DNA of 64,000 nt from Cyrtodaria siliqua (lineage: Eukaryota > Mollusca > Bivalvia > Adapedonta > Hiatellidae), in the NCBI GenBank assembly GCA_037043455.1, contig JAWPHD010001438.1, positions 1 to 64,000 of the forward strand, in the 5' to 3' direction. This document shows, piece by piece, positions 31,900 to 43,740 of the stretch; position 1 is the stretch's first letter; each line of letters starts with the position of its first letter. A program made the translations under genes and the position numbers. The notes beneath the pieces are model-generated. The model searched no databases. It was given only the letters and a program-made list of their open reading frames with translations, and was not told the origin of the DNA.

Positions 31900-33640
31900 T
31901 ACAGAACAGAACAGAACATATTCTTTATTTATGACTTAAACAAATGTTTCTCGTCATATAAATACATATTACATTTGTTAATATGTGACAGGTCAATGCA
32001 ATTTTTACATTAAACAATGAAAAAGTACAAACACACAACCATGCATACTATACACTCATACAACTCACCCATTCACTCTGACACCCGAAATGTCTCACAC
32101 ATTCACTCTGGATCACGTATTTATGTTATAAGGATTAAACTATTCCTATTACATAGTTTCATGTAAACTTTTAAGTTTTAATAGTTTACATGTCATGTCC
32201 CATGAGGATGAACATACATTTTTTACTCATTATACATTGCAGTATTGCGAATAATAAATGCTTCCCTAACAAACCTAGATAATCTAAAAAGCTCATGCTG
32301 GCTTGAAGATTGCATCAGCTGAATAAATTTAAAAACACTTGGATGTCTGTAATAATATTGTTTAACATATAATTTACGTAATTGTTCGTACAAAGGACAA
32401 ATTAAAATAAAATGATATTCATCTTCTAAGTCTGAACTATTACACAATGTACAATATCTCTGATTTCTATCAGTTCTATTTTGTGAATATCTGCCAGTTT
32501 CAATTCTAAGTCTGTGGGAGGATAATCTTATCCTCGATATGGCAGTTCTTAATTTCAACGGCAATATATCTAAATACACTTCATATGAGAATGAGGTTTT
32601 AAAATGTCTATACAAGCATAAAACTCGATTATTTTCAACATCAGTGTTCCATTTTTGAACAAAACAATCTATTAAATTTTGTTTAATCAACAAATGAAAA
32701 GATTTCATATCAATACAAGTTGGGTCATTCCAAACATAATTATAGCCACAGTCTGTTATAATGGTTTTAACATTGCTGGCCCAATTCTTCATTCCTCTTT
32801 CACAATCTCTCACAGCGTCTTTATAAAAAGTTGATATTAAAATGTTTTTTGAATCGACCACCTTACTCCAATACTTTATTATTTTTACATACCTTAAAAT
32901 ATACAATGGGTATCTACCTAGTTCTCCATAAATACCGGAATTACTAGTAGACGTTTTAACCCTTAACAAGTATTTACAAAATTTCAAATGTATTCTTTCG
33001 ATCTCCTTTGACTTTGTAAAACCCCAAATTTCTGCTCCATAGCTTAATATAGATCCAACGAACGCATCAAATAATTGGCAAAACGTTTTTGGTTTAAAAT
33101 TGTATTTTTTTACATGTGCAATTAATATATTTAAAGCTTTTAATCCTTTACCTGCTAAGGTCTCTTGATTTAAATTGTATGAACCCGTATAATTAAAAAC
33201 AGATCCGAGGTAGTTAAAATCGTTAACAACTTCTAAATTATTTCCATTATAAACCCATGTCTCATTAACTAAAAGATTACCCCTTTTTCTAAAAACCATA
33301 ACTTTTGTCTTTTCCACGTTAACCTCTAATCCCCATTTGTCGCAATATTCTTTCAACAAATTTAAACGTTCTTGTAACTCAGACGGTGATTTTCCAAACA
33401 AAACCATATCATCTGCGAAGAGTAAAAGAATTAAAGTTATATCGTCTATTGTAAGTCCAGATTTATTACTGTCTTGTAAGAACAATTCCATGTCTTCTAT
33501 AAACAGCGAAAACATTATTGGAGAGATTACCTCCCCTTGCTTGAGACCTATTGCACATTCGAAAAACTCAGTTGTAGTTGCGTTTCTTTTTCGCTTCAGT
33601 ATATTAAATAATGCATGAACATATATGACCGTCTCGTCGG
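31900..33640 (-). mobile_element. 5'-truncated LINE insertion
   Basis: Reading leftward, the element begins inside the reverse transcriptase near 33640, ends its ORF at 32223 and finishes with an AATAAAGAATATGTTCTG-type tail and short TTCTG repeats (31900-31918). This is a usual 3' end for mollusc LINEs. It abuts the right end of the Harbinger element with about 100 bp between them. Confidence 0.75.
32223..33640 (-). pseudogene. LINE reverse transcriptase, C-terminal half, open
   Basis: The frame is open for about 470 codons. A Met occurs at 33515, but coding similarity extends upstream of it (IGLKQGEVISPIMF, 33560-33510), so this is a truncated gene rather than a true start. It has the catalytic motif LLLFADDM (33427-33404), NVEKTKVMVF, YLGS, and a C-terminal Cys/His motif (RYCTLCN...DEYHFILICP, 32465-32400). 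The fingers, upstream palm and any endonuclease are missing. The lack of stops suggests a fairly recent insertion. Its C-terminal region is related to that of the LINE at 24.4-27.8 kb (shared LRIETGRY). Confidence 0.88.
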
Positions 33641-34405
33641 ATACCTACATACAAAATTGACCCTTTTTCAGAGATTGCAATGTGTTGTTAAGGGCTACAT
33701 ATTTAGACTTGATAATATGATGACATATGATGACAACCATGGCTTTTCTGATGTTTGGTAATATCTAGTAGAAAACGAATACCATTTCTTGCTTGAATGG
33801 CATATATACTTGTATAGGCACGTAAGACATAACTAGCTTAAACTCTACTTTTACAGATGGTTCACGCAAAACAATTTTGATTCGTTGACGTCTAATAACC
33901 AGAACAAAACGGTTATAAACTTACCACATCATGTTTATTTTGCTATTATTAACCTGTTTTACATTAAAAAAGCTAAAGACTTCTTTATAAACTTCAATGC
34001 AGATTTTGTAAACAATGTTTAGTTGTTTTTTTGTTTTTTTATCATATTTTGTTTCATGTTCTCACTGTATTGAACATATATTGTGTAGGCTATTAACACT
34101 GTTCTAAATAATTAATGCTGACTAAAAGTTGTCTACACTGAGCAAGAAAAAGAAACGTCCTTCCATGTTTAAGTTAAATTAATAAATATATCCAGCGTTT
34201 GAACAATCGTATAAAACATACACAGAAAATTAAATTCGTTTACTGTGGACGTTGTCAAAATTATGATCCAATCTTAAGATTTGATGTGGCACGCTTAAAC
34301 ATTCGCGTGGAGTCTAAATTGAAAAACACAGAAATTAAAGGTCTCGGTTTGAAAGGTTTAAATTGTAAGATTTAACTAACAATTTGCCCGCTGGATCAAA
34401 TAAAC
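33641..34405. other. No gene recognised
   Basis: AT-rich. 'gagcaagaaaaagaaacg' near 34139 and 'aatttgcccgctggatca' near 34381 may belong to the Tc1-like element that follows, but I see no frame. Confidence 0.4.
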
Positions 34406-34535
34406 TTAATAACGTGTGTGGCCACCATTTGCACGAATGCAGGCCATAATTCTACGGCGCATTGACGCGACGTAACGCGCAATAAGTGCGTGGGGCAGAT
34501 TACGCCATTCGTGCTGAGTTAATAACCAATCACCA
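34406..34535 (-). pseudogene. Tc1-like transposase, C-terminal scrap
   Basis: The - frame encodes QHEWRNLPHALIARYV followed by ASMRRRIMACIRANGGHTRY. This is the characteristic C-terminus of Tc1-type transposases (a W-x-x-I/L-P ... S-M-R-R-R ... G-G-H-T-x-Y tail). The catalytic domain is gone. About 50 bp of the same sequence is repeated inverted at 34573-34622. Confidence 0.65.
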
Positions 34536-34625
34536 ACTCGACACATTTCTAGATCTGATATGGGCTTTACAGCATGAATGGCGTAATCTGCCCCCACGCA
34601 CTTATTGCGCGTTACTTCGCATCAA
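34470..34625. repeat. Inverted duplication of Tc1 scrap
   Basis: 'gtaacgcgcaataagtgcgtggg.gcagattacgccattcgtgctg' (34472-34517) returns as the reverse complement at 34573-34622, so the two can form a stem of about 48 bp with a 55-bp loop. Confidence 0.85.
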
Positions 34626-35795
34626 CACCCACCTTATTAGAAGCACAAAACAAACAATAGAATATTCAATCAATGCAATTTATGATAACAAAACAAATAT
34701 GTTTAAAAAAATGTGTGAAATCGTATAGTAAAACAGGTCAACAGTTAATGACAACGATTTCCATATGCCCTATTGTTATTTTAAAGTTGTAATATAGCCA
34801 TTATGCAGTCAAACAAATAAATGTAACACTCTATATTTAACCGTGATCAATAGGCATTCATTAACGTTATTTCTAAAAATAGTTACGCATTCTTAAATGT
34901 CCTTGTATTGAAAAAAACGATAGTTTGAAATATATAGCATGTAATATTATACAGCAGTAGAATCGATATATGATATGAAACGTATGCGAGCATAATAATG
35001 TCGTTACAGGCCAATATTGTAACCTTTTTTTTTACAAAACTCATAAACGCAACAACACGGCGTTACATATAGTATTCAGTCAACTTGAAGTTTTCTTAAA
35101 ACATCCCACTGACACAGTGGTATTTGGACATAAAGTTTGGAATTATGGTAAATCATATTGCATCACTAATCTCTCTAACTTCTAAATGTCTCCATAAGGT
35201 GCATTTGATGGAGCAATACGTTTGTTTTCTTTGATATCCGATTAAAAACATGCTTCCATAATCTAACTAAAACAACTCGTCTTGCAATAAGGCATTAGTC
35301 GTTAAGTAGCTAAACCGCCAAATAACGGCAATATTATACTACAAACCGTTTATCAATGCTCTATCCAGGAGTAAAGTTAATAATATAATAATTATATTTG
35401 CCGATTAAAAATAAAGATTTTATTAACGGGTTCTTAAAATACCCATGATTGAATATGTATAAATTGAATTATGAGATGGTAACTTTTAATTCGACGCTCC
35501 AGTTTTAGCCTGGCTGGTTAAATCCGTTTATATTGTGTTTATTGAGTTAGGATGCTCAAAATATCACAGTTATATATATACCTTGTCGACAGTCGGTTTA
35601 AAAATGGTGTGCATATTTTGTAAAATTTGGCTCTTGTTGGCGGGATAGATACTTTAAACAATATTGCTGTGTTATAACAGTATAAACAAATGTATTTATG
35701 TTTATATTTGTAAAAATAAGTATAAAAGTCGACAGTAAACCCCAAAGACAAACATGAATGGCAATGTTAATAAGGAATAAAGGCATATGACGTCA
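34626..35795. other. No gene recognised
   Basis: Strongly AT-rich. No frame or repeat of note. Confidence 0.5.
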
Positions 35796-35799
35796 CAAA

Positions 35800-36900
35800 C
35801 GCAAACAGGGTTGACATTAGGGCTACCGCCTTGGAACGGACAGTGACAAAAAAGGCCGCTGGGGGTTTAAACCAGGTTATAGCGTACACCAAACCTCATA
35901 TTTACCCTACTATCATCCCAATAAAACGGACAGTGTAAATAAAGAAATCTCAGCAATTATTGTTGGCCGTGTTTTGGGGTTTACTGTGTTCTGTGAAATC
36001 TGCATTTCCTGTTCGATTTTTATACTTACTTAGGTAGACGTCATCATAGGGTCCACAGCCTGTCCGATCAATTAACAAGTAAAGCATAGTGGCCAACTTT
36101 AAATGGGTCCACCACCAAGCATGCAGTGAGTTGCAAAATGAAAGGGTCATAACCTCTTTTGATAAACCTTTTAACAAGTTTAACAAAGATAATATAAAAG
36201 TGATCATGACCAAGGAGTTTACGAAGTTTGTAAATCACGTCACCATAGAAGTCAGGTTGTGATAGCCCTTGTCGCAGAAGAGTTCTTAAATTACTTTCGT
36301 ATTTGGAAAAAAGATCAGGGTTACGATAATAAAGTTTTGCAAAGGTTTTACGAAGTTTAAGGTATCGATAGCCCTGATGGAGTAGCTTTTTGTTATACAA
36401 AGATTACGAATATTAAAGTCCTCAACTCGAGTACAAGCTCTAGAAAAACGAATAGGTTCAGATACATAGACCCCATAAGAAGTTGCTCGGGGAACATCCC
36501 CTTCTAATTGGGGATAATTAACAATATCTAAATTAAAATCATCTCTCTTGTCATAGAGTTTGCTAATTATTTCACTATTTTCAATAGAGGGATGTAAATC
36601 GAGAAAAGAAGCGTTAGTATCAGAATGTTTAGCTTTGTTAAGTTGAAGTTCTTTAGGATATATGTTATTAACCATAGTAGAAAAGAAAGGGTTGTCAATG
36701 TTCAATATGTCATCCAGATACCGAGAGGTGTCATTAAAGGCTTCAAAAACATCTGGATATATGGTGAAATAGTCAACAATCTTGCTACAATCTTCAAAAA
36801 AAAGAGAACTGTTTAATTTAGGTAAATATTTATCCGAGATGTTTACTGTCAGATGTTCTATTCTAAATATTATTTCTTAAAACATATTCAAGTACATCCT
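35800..36900 (-). mobile_element. Penelope-like retroelement, 5'-truncated (R-PLE)
   Basis: Reading leftward it carries the end of a reverse transcriptase and then a noncoding tail (36060-35800) with 'accaggtta.agcgtacaccaaacctcat' and 'cccaataaaacgg.acagtgtaaataa'. The tail recurs at 29100, 37386, 46850 and 63865, so it defines a family with at least five copies here. Confidence 0.7.
36010..36840 (-). pseudogene. Reverse transcriptase C-terminal part (Penelope-like)
   Basis: The catalytic motif Y-L-D-D is encoded at 36720-36709, preceded by NDTSR. It is followed by a region with FLDLH, KLYDKRDDF, GDVPRATSYGVY and IRFSRAC (36610-36440), then after a frame change near 36400 by KLLHQGYRYLKLRKTF, QPDFYGDVIYKLRK and TACLVVDP (36390-36095). 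I recall this order from a reverse-transcriptase family abundant in bivalves and cnidarians that resembles Penelope-like elements. The assignment to that class is from memory and less certain than the reverse-transcriptase call itself. At least one further break lies near 36800 at a T run. Fingers and the first palm motifs are missing. Confidence 0.7.
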
Positions 36901-36924
36901 TACATACAATGTTGTTTTTTGATT

Positions 36925-37185
36925 TGTTTTGATGATTAACATTTGTGATTGACAAAAGCTATGATCAAATAATGAGTACATATGCATTGACATTAATAAA
37001 TACTTTCTTTTTTTATATTTCCTTGTATTATTGATTAAAATATGTGATTGATATAATCTATGATCAAATAATGAGTATATGCATTGACATTATATATACT
37101 TTCTTCTTAATTTCCTGGTATTATTGATTAAAATGTGTGATTGATATGATCTATGATTAAATAATAAGCATATACATTGAACTAC
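36925..37185 (+). repeat. Tandem triplet of about 95-105 bp
   Basis: 'tgtgattga.....tctatgatcaaataatgag.a.atgcattgacatta' recurs at about 36945, 37042 and 37135, with 'tttcctggtattattgatta' between. Three units, moderately diverged. Confidence 0.8.
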
Positions 37186-37363
37186 AAGTGAATGTGTCGA
37201 AATATGTGTATCATGTTGTGTGTTTATAATTATGCATTAGAAAGTATGTATGTAATGATGAGAAACTGTAAAAGTTAAAAAATCAATACAAAATATATAT
37301 CATGCCTAGAACCATTGTTATTAAATGGACACATGGCAATCTTAATTAAACACCCGGCGTCCG

Positions 37364-37384
37364 TTAATATATATATATATATAT
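37364..37384 (+). repeat. TA microsatellite
   Basis: Run of alternating T and A that abuts the start of the retroelement tail at 37386, a common junction type. Confidence 0.7.
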
Positions 37385-37385
37385 G

Positions 37386-37880
37386 TATATAGGCTGTGGA
37401 CCCTATGATGACGTTTACCTAAAGCCCAATAGGATGTTGACGTTTGAAGTTGTCTGCAATCTTGTCTTGTCGTGCTTTCGATGGTTTGTTCTCTTGTTGC
37501 TCTGGCTTCTGCCAAGTCATTGTGTACATACGTTGTGGCCTTTTAGGCTATTTTTTTTGTAATTATATATATACGAGCGTCTTTGTGTTTTACTTATATT
37601 GCCTATTAATGCTGCCTTGTTGGTTAGAGAATAATTCATAGCGGGGATTTATTTATTTACACTGTCCCGTTTTATTGGGATCACCGTAGGGTAAGTGTGA
37701 GGTTTGGTGCACCCTAGAGCCTGGTTTAAACCCCCAGCGGTCTTTTTTGCCACTGACCATTCCAAGGCGGTAGCCCTATTGTCAACCATTTTGTGTGTGT
37801 GATGTCTTAGTTGGCATTTTATTCATCTTTAAGTTGTTCTTTGTTTCTGTGTGTGTTGTTTGGTTGGGCCAAGCTGTTTT
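37386..37880 (+). repeat. R-PLE tail, copy in opposite orientation
   Basis: It starts at 'aggctgtggaccctatgatgacgt', equivalent to the inverted 36065-36035, and continues through 'ctgtcccgttttattgggat' and 'gtttggtgcaccctagagcctggtttaaaccccc' to about 37880. With the minus-strand copy at 35800-36065 it forms an inverted pair flanking the reverse transcriptase. Confidence 0.75.
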
Positions 37881-37989
37881 ACTTTTTTGTTTAGCGTCAA
37901 GTATATTTCGCGAAACCTAGTTACCTATCACAAAAAAAATCTGTTCGAAAAAACAAACCATTAATACAGCATAAATGGTCACAAAACAT

Positions 37990-38560
37990 GATATAAAACA
38001 TTTAAAACCTTTATTTAAACTATGAAGATGTCTCATAAAACTTTAGTTTAATAAAGGATAGCTGATACAATAACATAATTGGCTAGAAAACAAGCAGTTT
38101 GGAAACAAATATAGACATCGAATGACTTTGTCAAAAATAATACACATATAAGTATTAACAGTCTCAATCAAACCGAGACTGCACTATTTCGTGTGTGTCG
38201 TGTGAGGCCGTTACCAAAGGTCCACTTTCATACTCTTCTAGTACTTGGAATGTTCAAGTATTATTTACTGCTTTTGAGTATAATACTTAATATATGGTTT
38301 TCATAATGCATAGAGATAAGATTCTGGCAAGTGAGATCAAATCAATGGATGAATGAGATCACATCTTTTGTATTTATAGCTTTATTCATTTACATAAAAC
38401 ACATAAAACCTGAGATCAAACCCTAACATACTAAGTGTGTGAGTTCAATAAATGAGTATAATCACAACCTTCTCATAAAACTAAGTTTAATAAAGGAGAG
38501 CGAAAACAATAACAAAATTGACTAGAAACACAAGCATTTTTGGAAACTGATATAGAACAG
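37990..38560 (+). repeat. Spaced direct repeat and R2 scrap
   Basis: 'tctcataaaact..agtttaataaagga.agc' to 'caagca.tttggaaac..atataga' occurs at 38030-38120 and 38468-38555, about 435 bp apart. Between them 'gtctcaatcaaaccgagactgc' (38161-38182) is a hairpin-capable scrap like the R2 arms, and is matched inverted at 54834-54858. Confidence 0.6.
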
Positions 38561-40810
38561 TTCTGTGAATGCATTTTTGTTACTAGAAATATTTTGGGTT
38601 GGCTTCAATTCGAAAGAAACTCGGCTCAAGTTAGAACACTCTTGCTAGCAAGCCCCACCCCACTTAAATACTGTCACAACTTGTGATAATTTGGCATTTT
38701 GAACACGTTTTGGATTTCTAATCAATGTGATGTTTAAACCTAGCCGCAGGTGTGGATTTTTCTATGATATTTTCAAACAGTGAAGAGAACGTTTATTGCG
38801 AATCAATTTGTATAGCATGCCAATCTAAAATGAATTTGTCGTTCTCTTTAACGCGAACAGCAATTATTTTGCACGCCATAAGTCCTGCACCTCATTTACC
38901 TCTTGTTACTTTCTATAAAAAACAATGAGTGTGTGTGAAATGTGAAAACGAATAAATTCGAAAAAATGTCAGCACCGTGGTACAATTCCAGTCAGCATCA
39001 ATGAACGCTTGCATCATGTTCCGATAGGGCTTTCCCCTTTTTTTGCAAAAATTGCTTATACATTCATTATTGTAGTCTGCCATTTGCATTATCCAACTGT
39101 GAAGATGTACGATAATTCTCTAACTTACACGACCGAAACAGCAAAGGCATCGTACACGGCTACTTTCGTTGTTCAATCAATTTATAAGAAAACAGTAGTT
39201 ATTCGCCTTTAGTCTGAATGGTATCTGAGTCAATTTGTTGTAAATGACAGCAGGTATCTTCCGTTTATTAAAAACATGTATATACTTATAAATAGTGAAA
39301 TATGATAGATGTCGTTTCATAAACACAATGAGTCAATTCGTAACATACATTTAAATTGAAGTAATACACATCTATATTTGTGTCGAAGAGAAAACACTGA
39401 CCATTGGAATAGTTTCATATGTGGCCGAACTGATTCTGTGTAATAGTAAAACACTTAAAGTGGACGTTTGCAATATAAAATCACTCATGATGGAAGATTT
39501 AAGCGACATATGATATGGCTTAAATCAATATGCTTAACAATCTAATACTGCACTTTTACAAACAATGAATATTTACCGTTCCTACACATGAAGATGCCTC
39601 TATCAATAACTTAAGAAACGTATTTTACTTTTCTTTATAAACAGAAAGGTGTCTAAGTGGAAATCATCGCAAGACGCATGGCCAGCTTATATTTTATCAG
39701 ACGAGTACAGATATGTTGCGGATTGTGCATAACTATATATTTGGAAAGAACAATTGTTTATCATGACATATAAAGTACTATCACTTCGAAGCTCATTTAG
39801 TTTGTTAATATACCAGCAGTGGCGGGTTTATTTAACAAACAGGACTATTTGCTTGTATTATGGATAAGCGCTCATAAAGTGTATGCATACAATCGCAAAT
39901 TGGAAAATGTTCATCACTTATCCTATGCATACTCTTCTTACAGATACAACAGCAAAATAGGAAAGAAATCAGAAATTTCATTTCACTTATAGTATCCCTT
40001 TGCAACAAACAATGGACTATGTTTTATAGAGAAAGGCGAATAGAGAAAGAAGACTATAATCATTATTAGAAAATCATATCCAACAGAAAAAAATGAAGTC
40101 CCGGCAGTAGACAACCAACACAACCCACTGAACCATGCCGAGGGTCAGTTATACCTCTTCTAACAGACATTTATCATAATTTACTGAAATAGTATTTAGT
40201 TTCGGAAAATGACAGCCATCATTTACAACACAATAACTGACCAATAAAATTAAAGAAGAATACCCGTTCGATCATGCTGCATGCAACATAATAAAGCTAT
40301 ATTCATTTTAGTTCAAAGAATACGAGTATTCATGTTTTTACCTATAAAAAAATGTGTAAAACTTGTGACATATGTTTTGGTCAAATTTGATCAAAGGGAT
40401 AAAACAACAAACCTGATAGAGGATTATACGCTTTACTTCCCACAACACAGTTAAGTTTGCATTGCTCTACATATGTAGCAGGACCCCTCTGGACCACTGT
40501 AGAACTTCCTGAATTTTCTTTAAAATATTTTCTTTGTAAAACTTGAAGACTGTTGCTTGAATTATCCAGCAAAAACACGGGGTTGATCAATTATCAGTAG
40601 TTTGAAGAGACCCTCTTGAATTTGTCCATTTCACTTATATTTTCAAATGTAACTCTACCCAGTATTAGATTCTCAGATCTGGTCCCATAACCATTTAGGC
40701 ATATCCAAACCTGTATGAAATCATGAACTTTTACCATTCTTGTCACATAAACATAAAAAGAGAAGATATGTGCACATTTTAAGAAATAAACCAAAAGTTC
40801 CTACCGTAAC
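38561..40810. other. No gene recognised
   Basis: AT-rich sequence with only short frames. I see no repeat shared with the rest of the window. Confidence 0.5.
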
Positions 40811-40814
40811 ATAC

Positions 40815-42570
40815 CGTGAATGGCCAGGGAATAACTGTTTAGTGAGACCTTATGCTACATGCGAATTATTAAACCTCCAGCTGTCGTAATTTCAGAGAAG
40901 AAATGTTTCTAAAGAATGTATTATATATATCTGAGCCATTTGACTCCATGGTCACCATTTGAACACACTCGGTTTTCTTTTAATGTATAACTGATTCATG
41001 CTACAGACACTATATGGGAACTATATGCCGTGTGGTTCCAGAGAAGACGTTGTTTGGATTGTTTCTCCATATTCCTAAAATATTCGACACTTGGACGGTC
41101 CAAATTTAACCCCAAGTTCACCATTTGAACAAACATGGATAAAGGACCACAATAGTACATTTCAATCACAAATACGTAGACCACAGACTCTTATAGTTTC
41201 ATAGATTGTGTTGTTTAAATAGTTGTTTATGAAACTCAAATACGTAACTGTGACTCTTTTGAAGGACTTCATTATACTCCAGGTGAAAACACTTAGTAAA
41301 CGACCATAAGCGTATGCTATATGCAATATACGATAGTTCCTTGCCCTGTGGATTCAGAGATGAAGATTGTTCAATGTGTTCCTGATATAAACAGAAATGA
41401 AACGTGGGATACCTTGGGACGGTCAAACGTTATGAAGACAAGCTTATTTTACAAGTTAAGCATTGTACCAGACGTCTAGCTCCTATACAATTTCAGGGAA
41501 TAGTTTTGTTAAATATCGTCCCTAGTAATTCTTATTAAAACTGTTATGCCCGTGGCGGGTACACATTTGACCCCGGGACATTTTTTGAACAAACCTAGTA
41601 GATAAGCTCTATGCATTGGAACTCTTGTTTTAAAAGCTAAAAGAAGATTTATTTTAAAGATGTTCCTATATAGTAACTCTGCTTAAAAATATAACCACCA
41701 GGTGGGGATAATATTTGACGCTAGTGTTACATTGTGTCCATTGGAACAAAATAAGAAGAGGACCATACGCTTATACAAAATGTTCTCTATATTAGTCTAT
41801 TACTAACATGGGAACCCTCAGGCGGGACCAACTCGCAACTCAACACATAAAGTAGAAGAATATAAGCTTATGCTACATGCAAACTATTATACCTCCAGCT
41901 TTTGTAGTTTTAGTGAAGATGGTTTTCAAAATGTCTCTATATTACATTATGTAAAACTGTGTCACCTGAGACGGAGCCATATTGAACCCCAGGGTCACCA
42001 TTTGAACAAATTTAGTAGAGTACCATAAGCTAATGCTGAAGCAGTATATGATAGCTCTCTACCTTGTGAGAAGAATATCGTTCAATTTGCTCTATATATA
42101 AGTTTAAGTTAACTAATTATATGAACTATGGTGGCGGGACCAAATTTGAACCCAGTTTCAACCTTTGAACACAGAAGTCCATAAGATGAACTTATATGCA
42201 GAATATATTAGAACGCTAGCTCCTGTATTTTCAGAGAATAGGATTTTTTAAAGACGTTCTTATATACAGTTATATAAATATGTGACCCCGGGGCATAGCT
42301 ACATTTAAGCCCATGTTCCCTATTTGAACAAACGTGGTAGCGGACCATACCTTGATGATATATGCAATATATGAACGTTCCTGTTTCAGAGACGTTTTGT
42401 GTATGTTATTCCTTATGTAAACTTCTTTAAAGAGATATTGAAAAGGGTATCCTTTGGAAGCTACAAACACAAACAAATAAGTAAAATTTAAAACATACAC
42501 AGTTGCTAATTACAAACTTTTGATCTGAGTGTAACCACTTTTGAACAGGTGACTTCATTTGAACACAACT
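40815..42570. repeat. Degenerate tandem array, units roughly 150-250 bp
   Basis: The block 'accccag..tcaccatttgaacaaa...gtagaggaccataagc.tatgct.catgcaa.' followed by 'ctccagc...tagtttcagagaagat' recurs near 40960, 41110, 41585, 41740, 42000, 42160, 42330 and 42555. Spacing is uneven and divergence high. Related arrays are frequent in bivalve genomes by my recollection. The short frames here do not look coding. Confidence 0.65.
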
Positions 42571-43480
42571 GATGGCCTAAGGGTTGGCAATCATTAATAC
42601 AGAAATATTGTTGAAAACTACAACGATTATTAAGACGAAAATATTTACAAAAAAGGATAAAAATATCGGACAGGGAAAGCAGCATTCAAAGACGACAGGC
42701 AACCACAAAACACAAAATCAAACACGCAAACAGACAAACGAAAAGACAAAAGTAATAAAAAATGCAAACGACATCACAAACACAAGTTCACATGTGTATG
42801 GTAATGGCGGTAAAATCAGATGTCTAATTTAATCAATGTTAAAACCATTGAGATAAGAATCATCCATATGAAATTTGATCAAAACATGTCAATGTTTCAT
42901 GTGAGATGTCGTTTACAGCAATTCTTGACGGACATACGTATTGAACACCAACGGAAGGTGTTCACAATAGCTCACTTGGGACAGTGGCATGCGTAGAATA
43001 TTATGCTAACTTGCCCATGAAAATATAGTAAATGTCAGAAGGGGAAAGATAGTATTTTTGTTTGTCCTAATACACCCCGGTATTCGGATAAAACCACGTC
43101 GGAGCAATACGACGAACGCGGATCACCCGCCAGTGAAAATATGTCCAAGTTGTGTCTAAAAGTCTAAAAGTGAAGTTTGTGTACACGTAAACATATTTTC
43201 CATATCCATACACTAGCCACGGGTTTTTTTCTCATTCCTAGCGTTTTTTCCGTTTGCTACTGTTTTGTTGCATATTATATATTTTGGTCGTAAACTGTGT
43301 ATTGAGCAGTCTACCCAATTGCTATATATAATTAACCAGTGGTGTCACAATTTTAGGGTAAGGTTGACGGCGGATAAAAAAAGTGGTGATACGGACGAAA
43401 CCGGAGTTCGGATAAAACGAACAATGGTGAATATTATAGGATTTCATTATTATTGTCATATTGCATATACGTAGGTACAG
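42571..43480. other. No gene recognised
   Basis: A purine/AC-rich stretch (42600-42800) gives a K-, T- and N-rich frame that looks like low complexity. Otherwise AT-rich. Confidence 0.45.
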
Positions 43481-43740
43481 GGGGGCAATGGGGCCAATAT
43501 GTTCAGAATGGTGGGGGTATGCTTTGAACCGTCCCCCCCATAATTTGAGGGAAAATATGGTTAGCTTTCCGAAAACTACCCCGTCCACCCCCACCAACAC
43601 CCCCACCCCACCCACCCATATTTGAAACATACCTTTTTGTGCTTTTTGGCTTATCATATTTTTTTTAATTTGCTCCCCTCCCCCCACCCATACACACACT
43701 CCTTCCCCAATAATTGAAACGTTCCTACGCCTATGTATTG
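43481..43740. repeat. G/C-skewed interspersed repeat
   Basis: Runs of G (43480-43530) and C (43530-43620, 43675-43700) end with 'ccaataattgaaacgttcctacgcctatgtatt', related to 20204-20235. Two copies therefore exist in the window. Confidence 0.5.

Noticed and set aside
42584..42832. K/T/N-rich 82-codon frame
   Set aside because: Low-complexity translation of an A- and C-rich stretch, with no supporting context.
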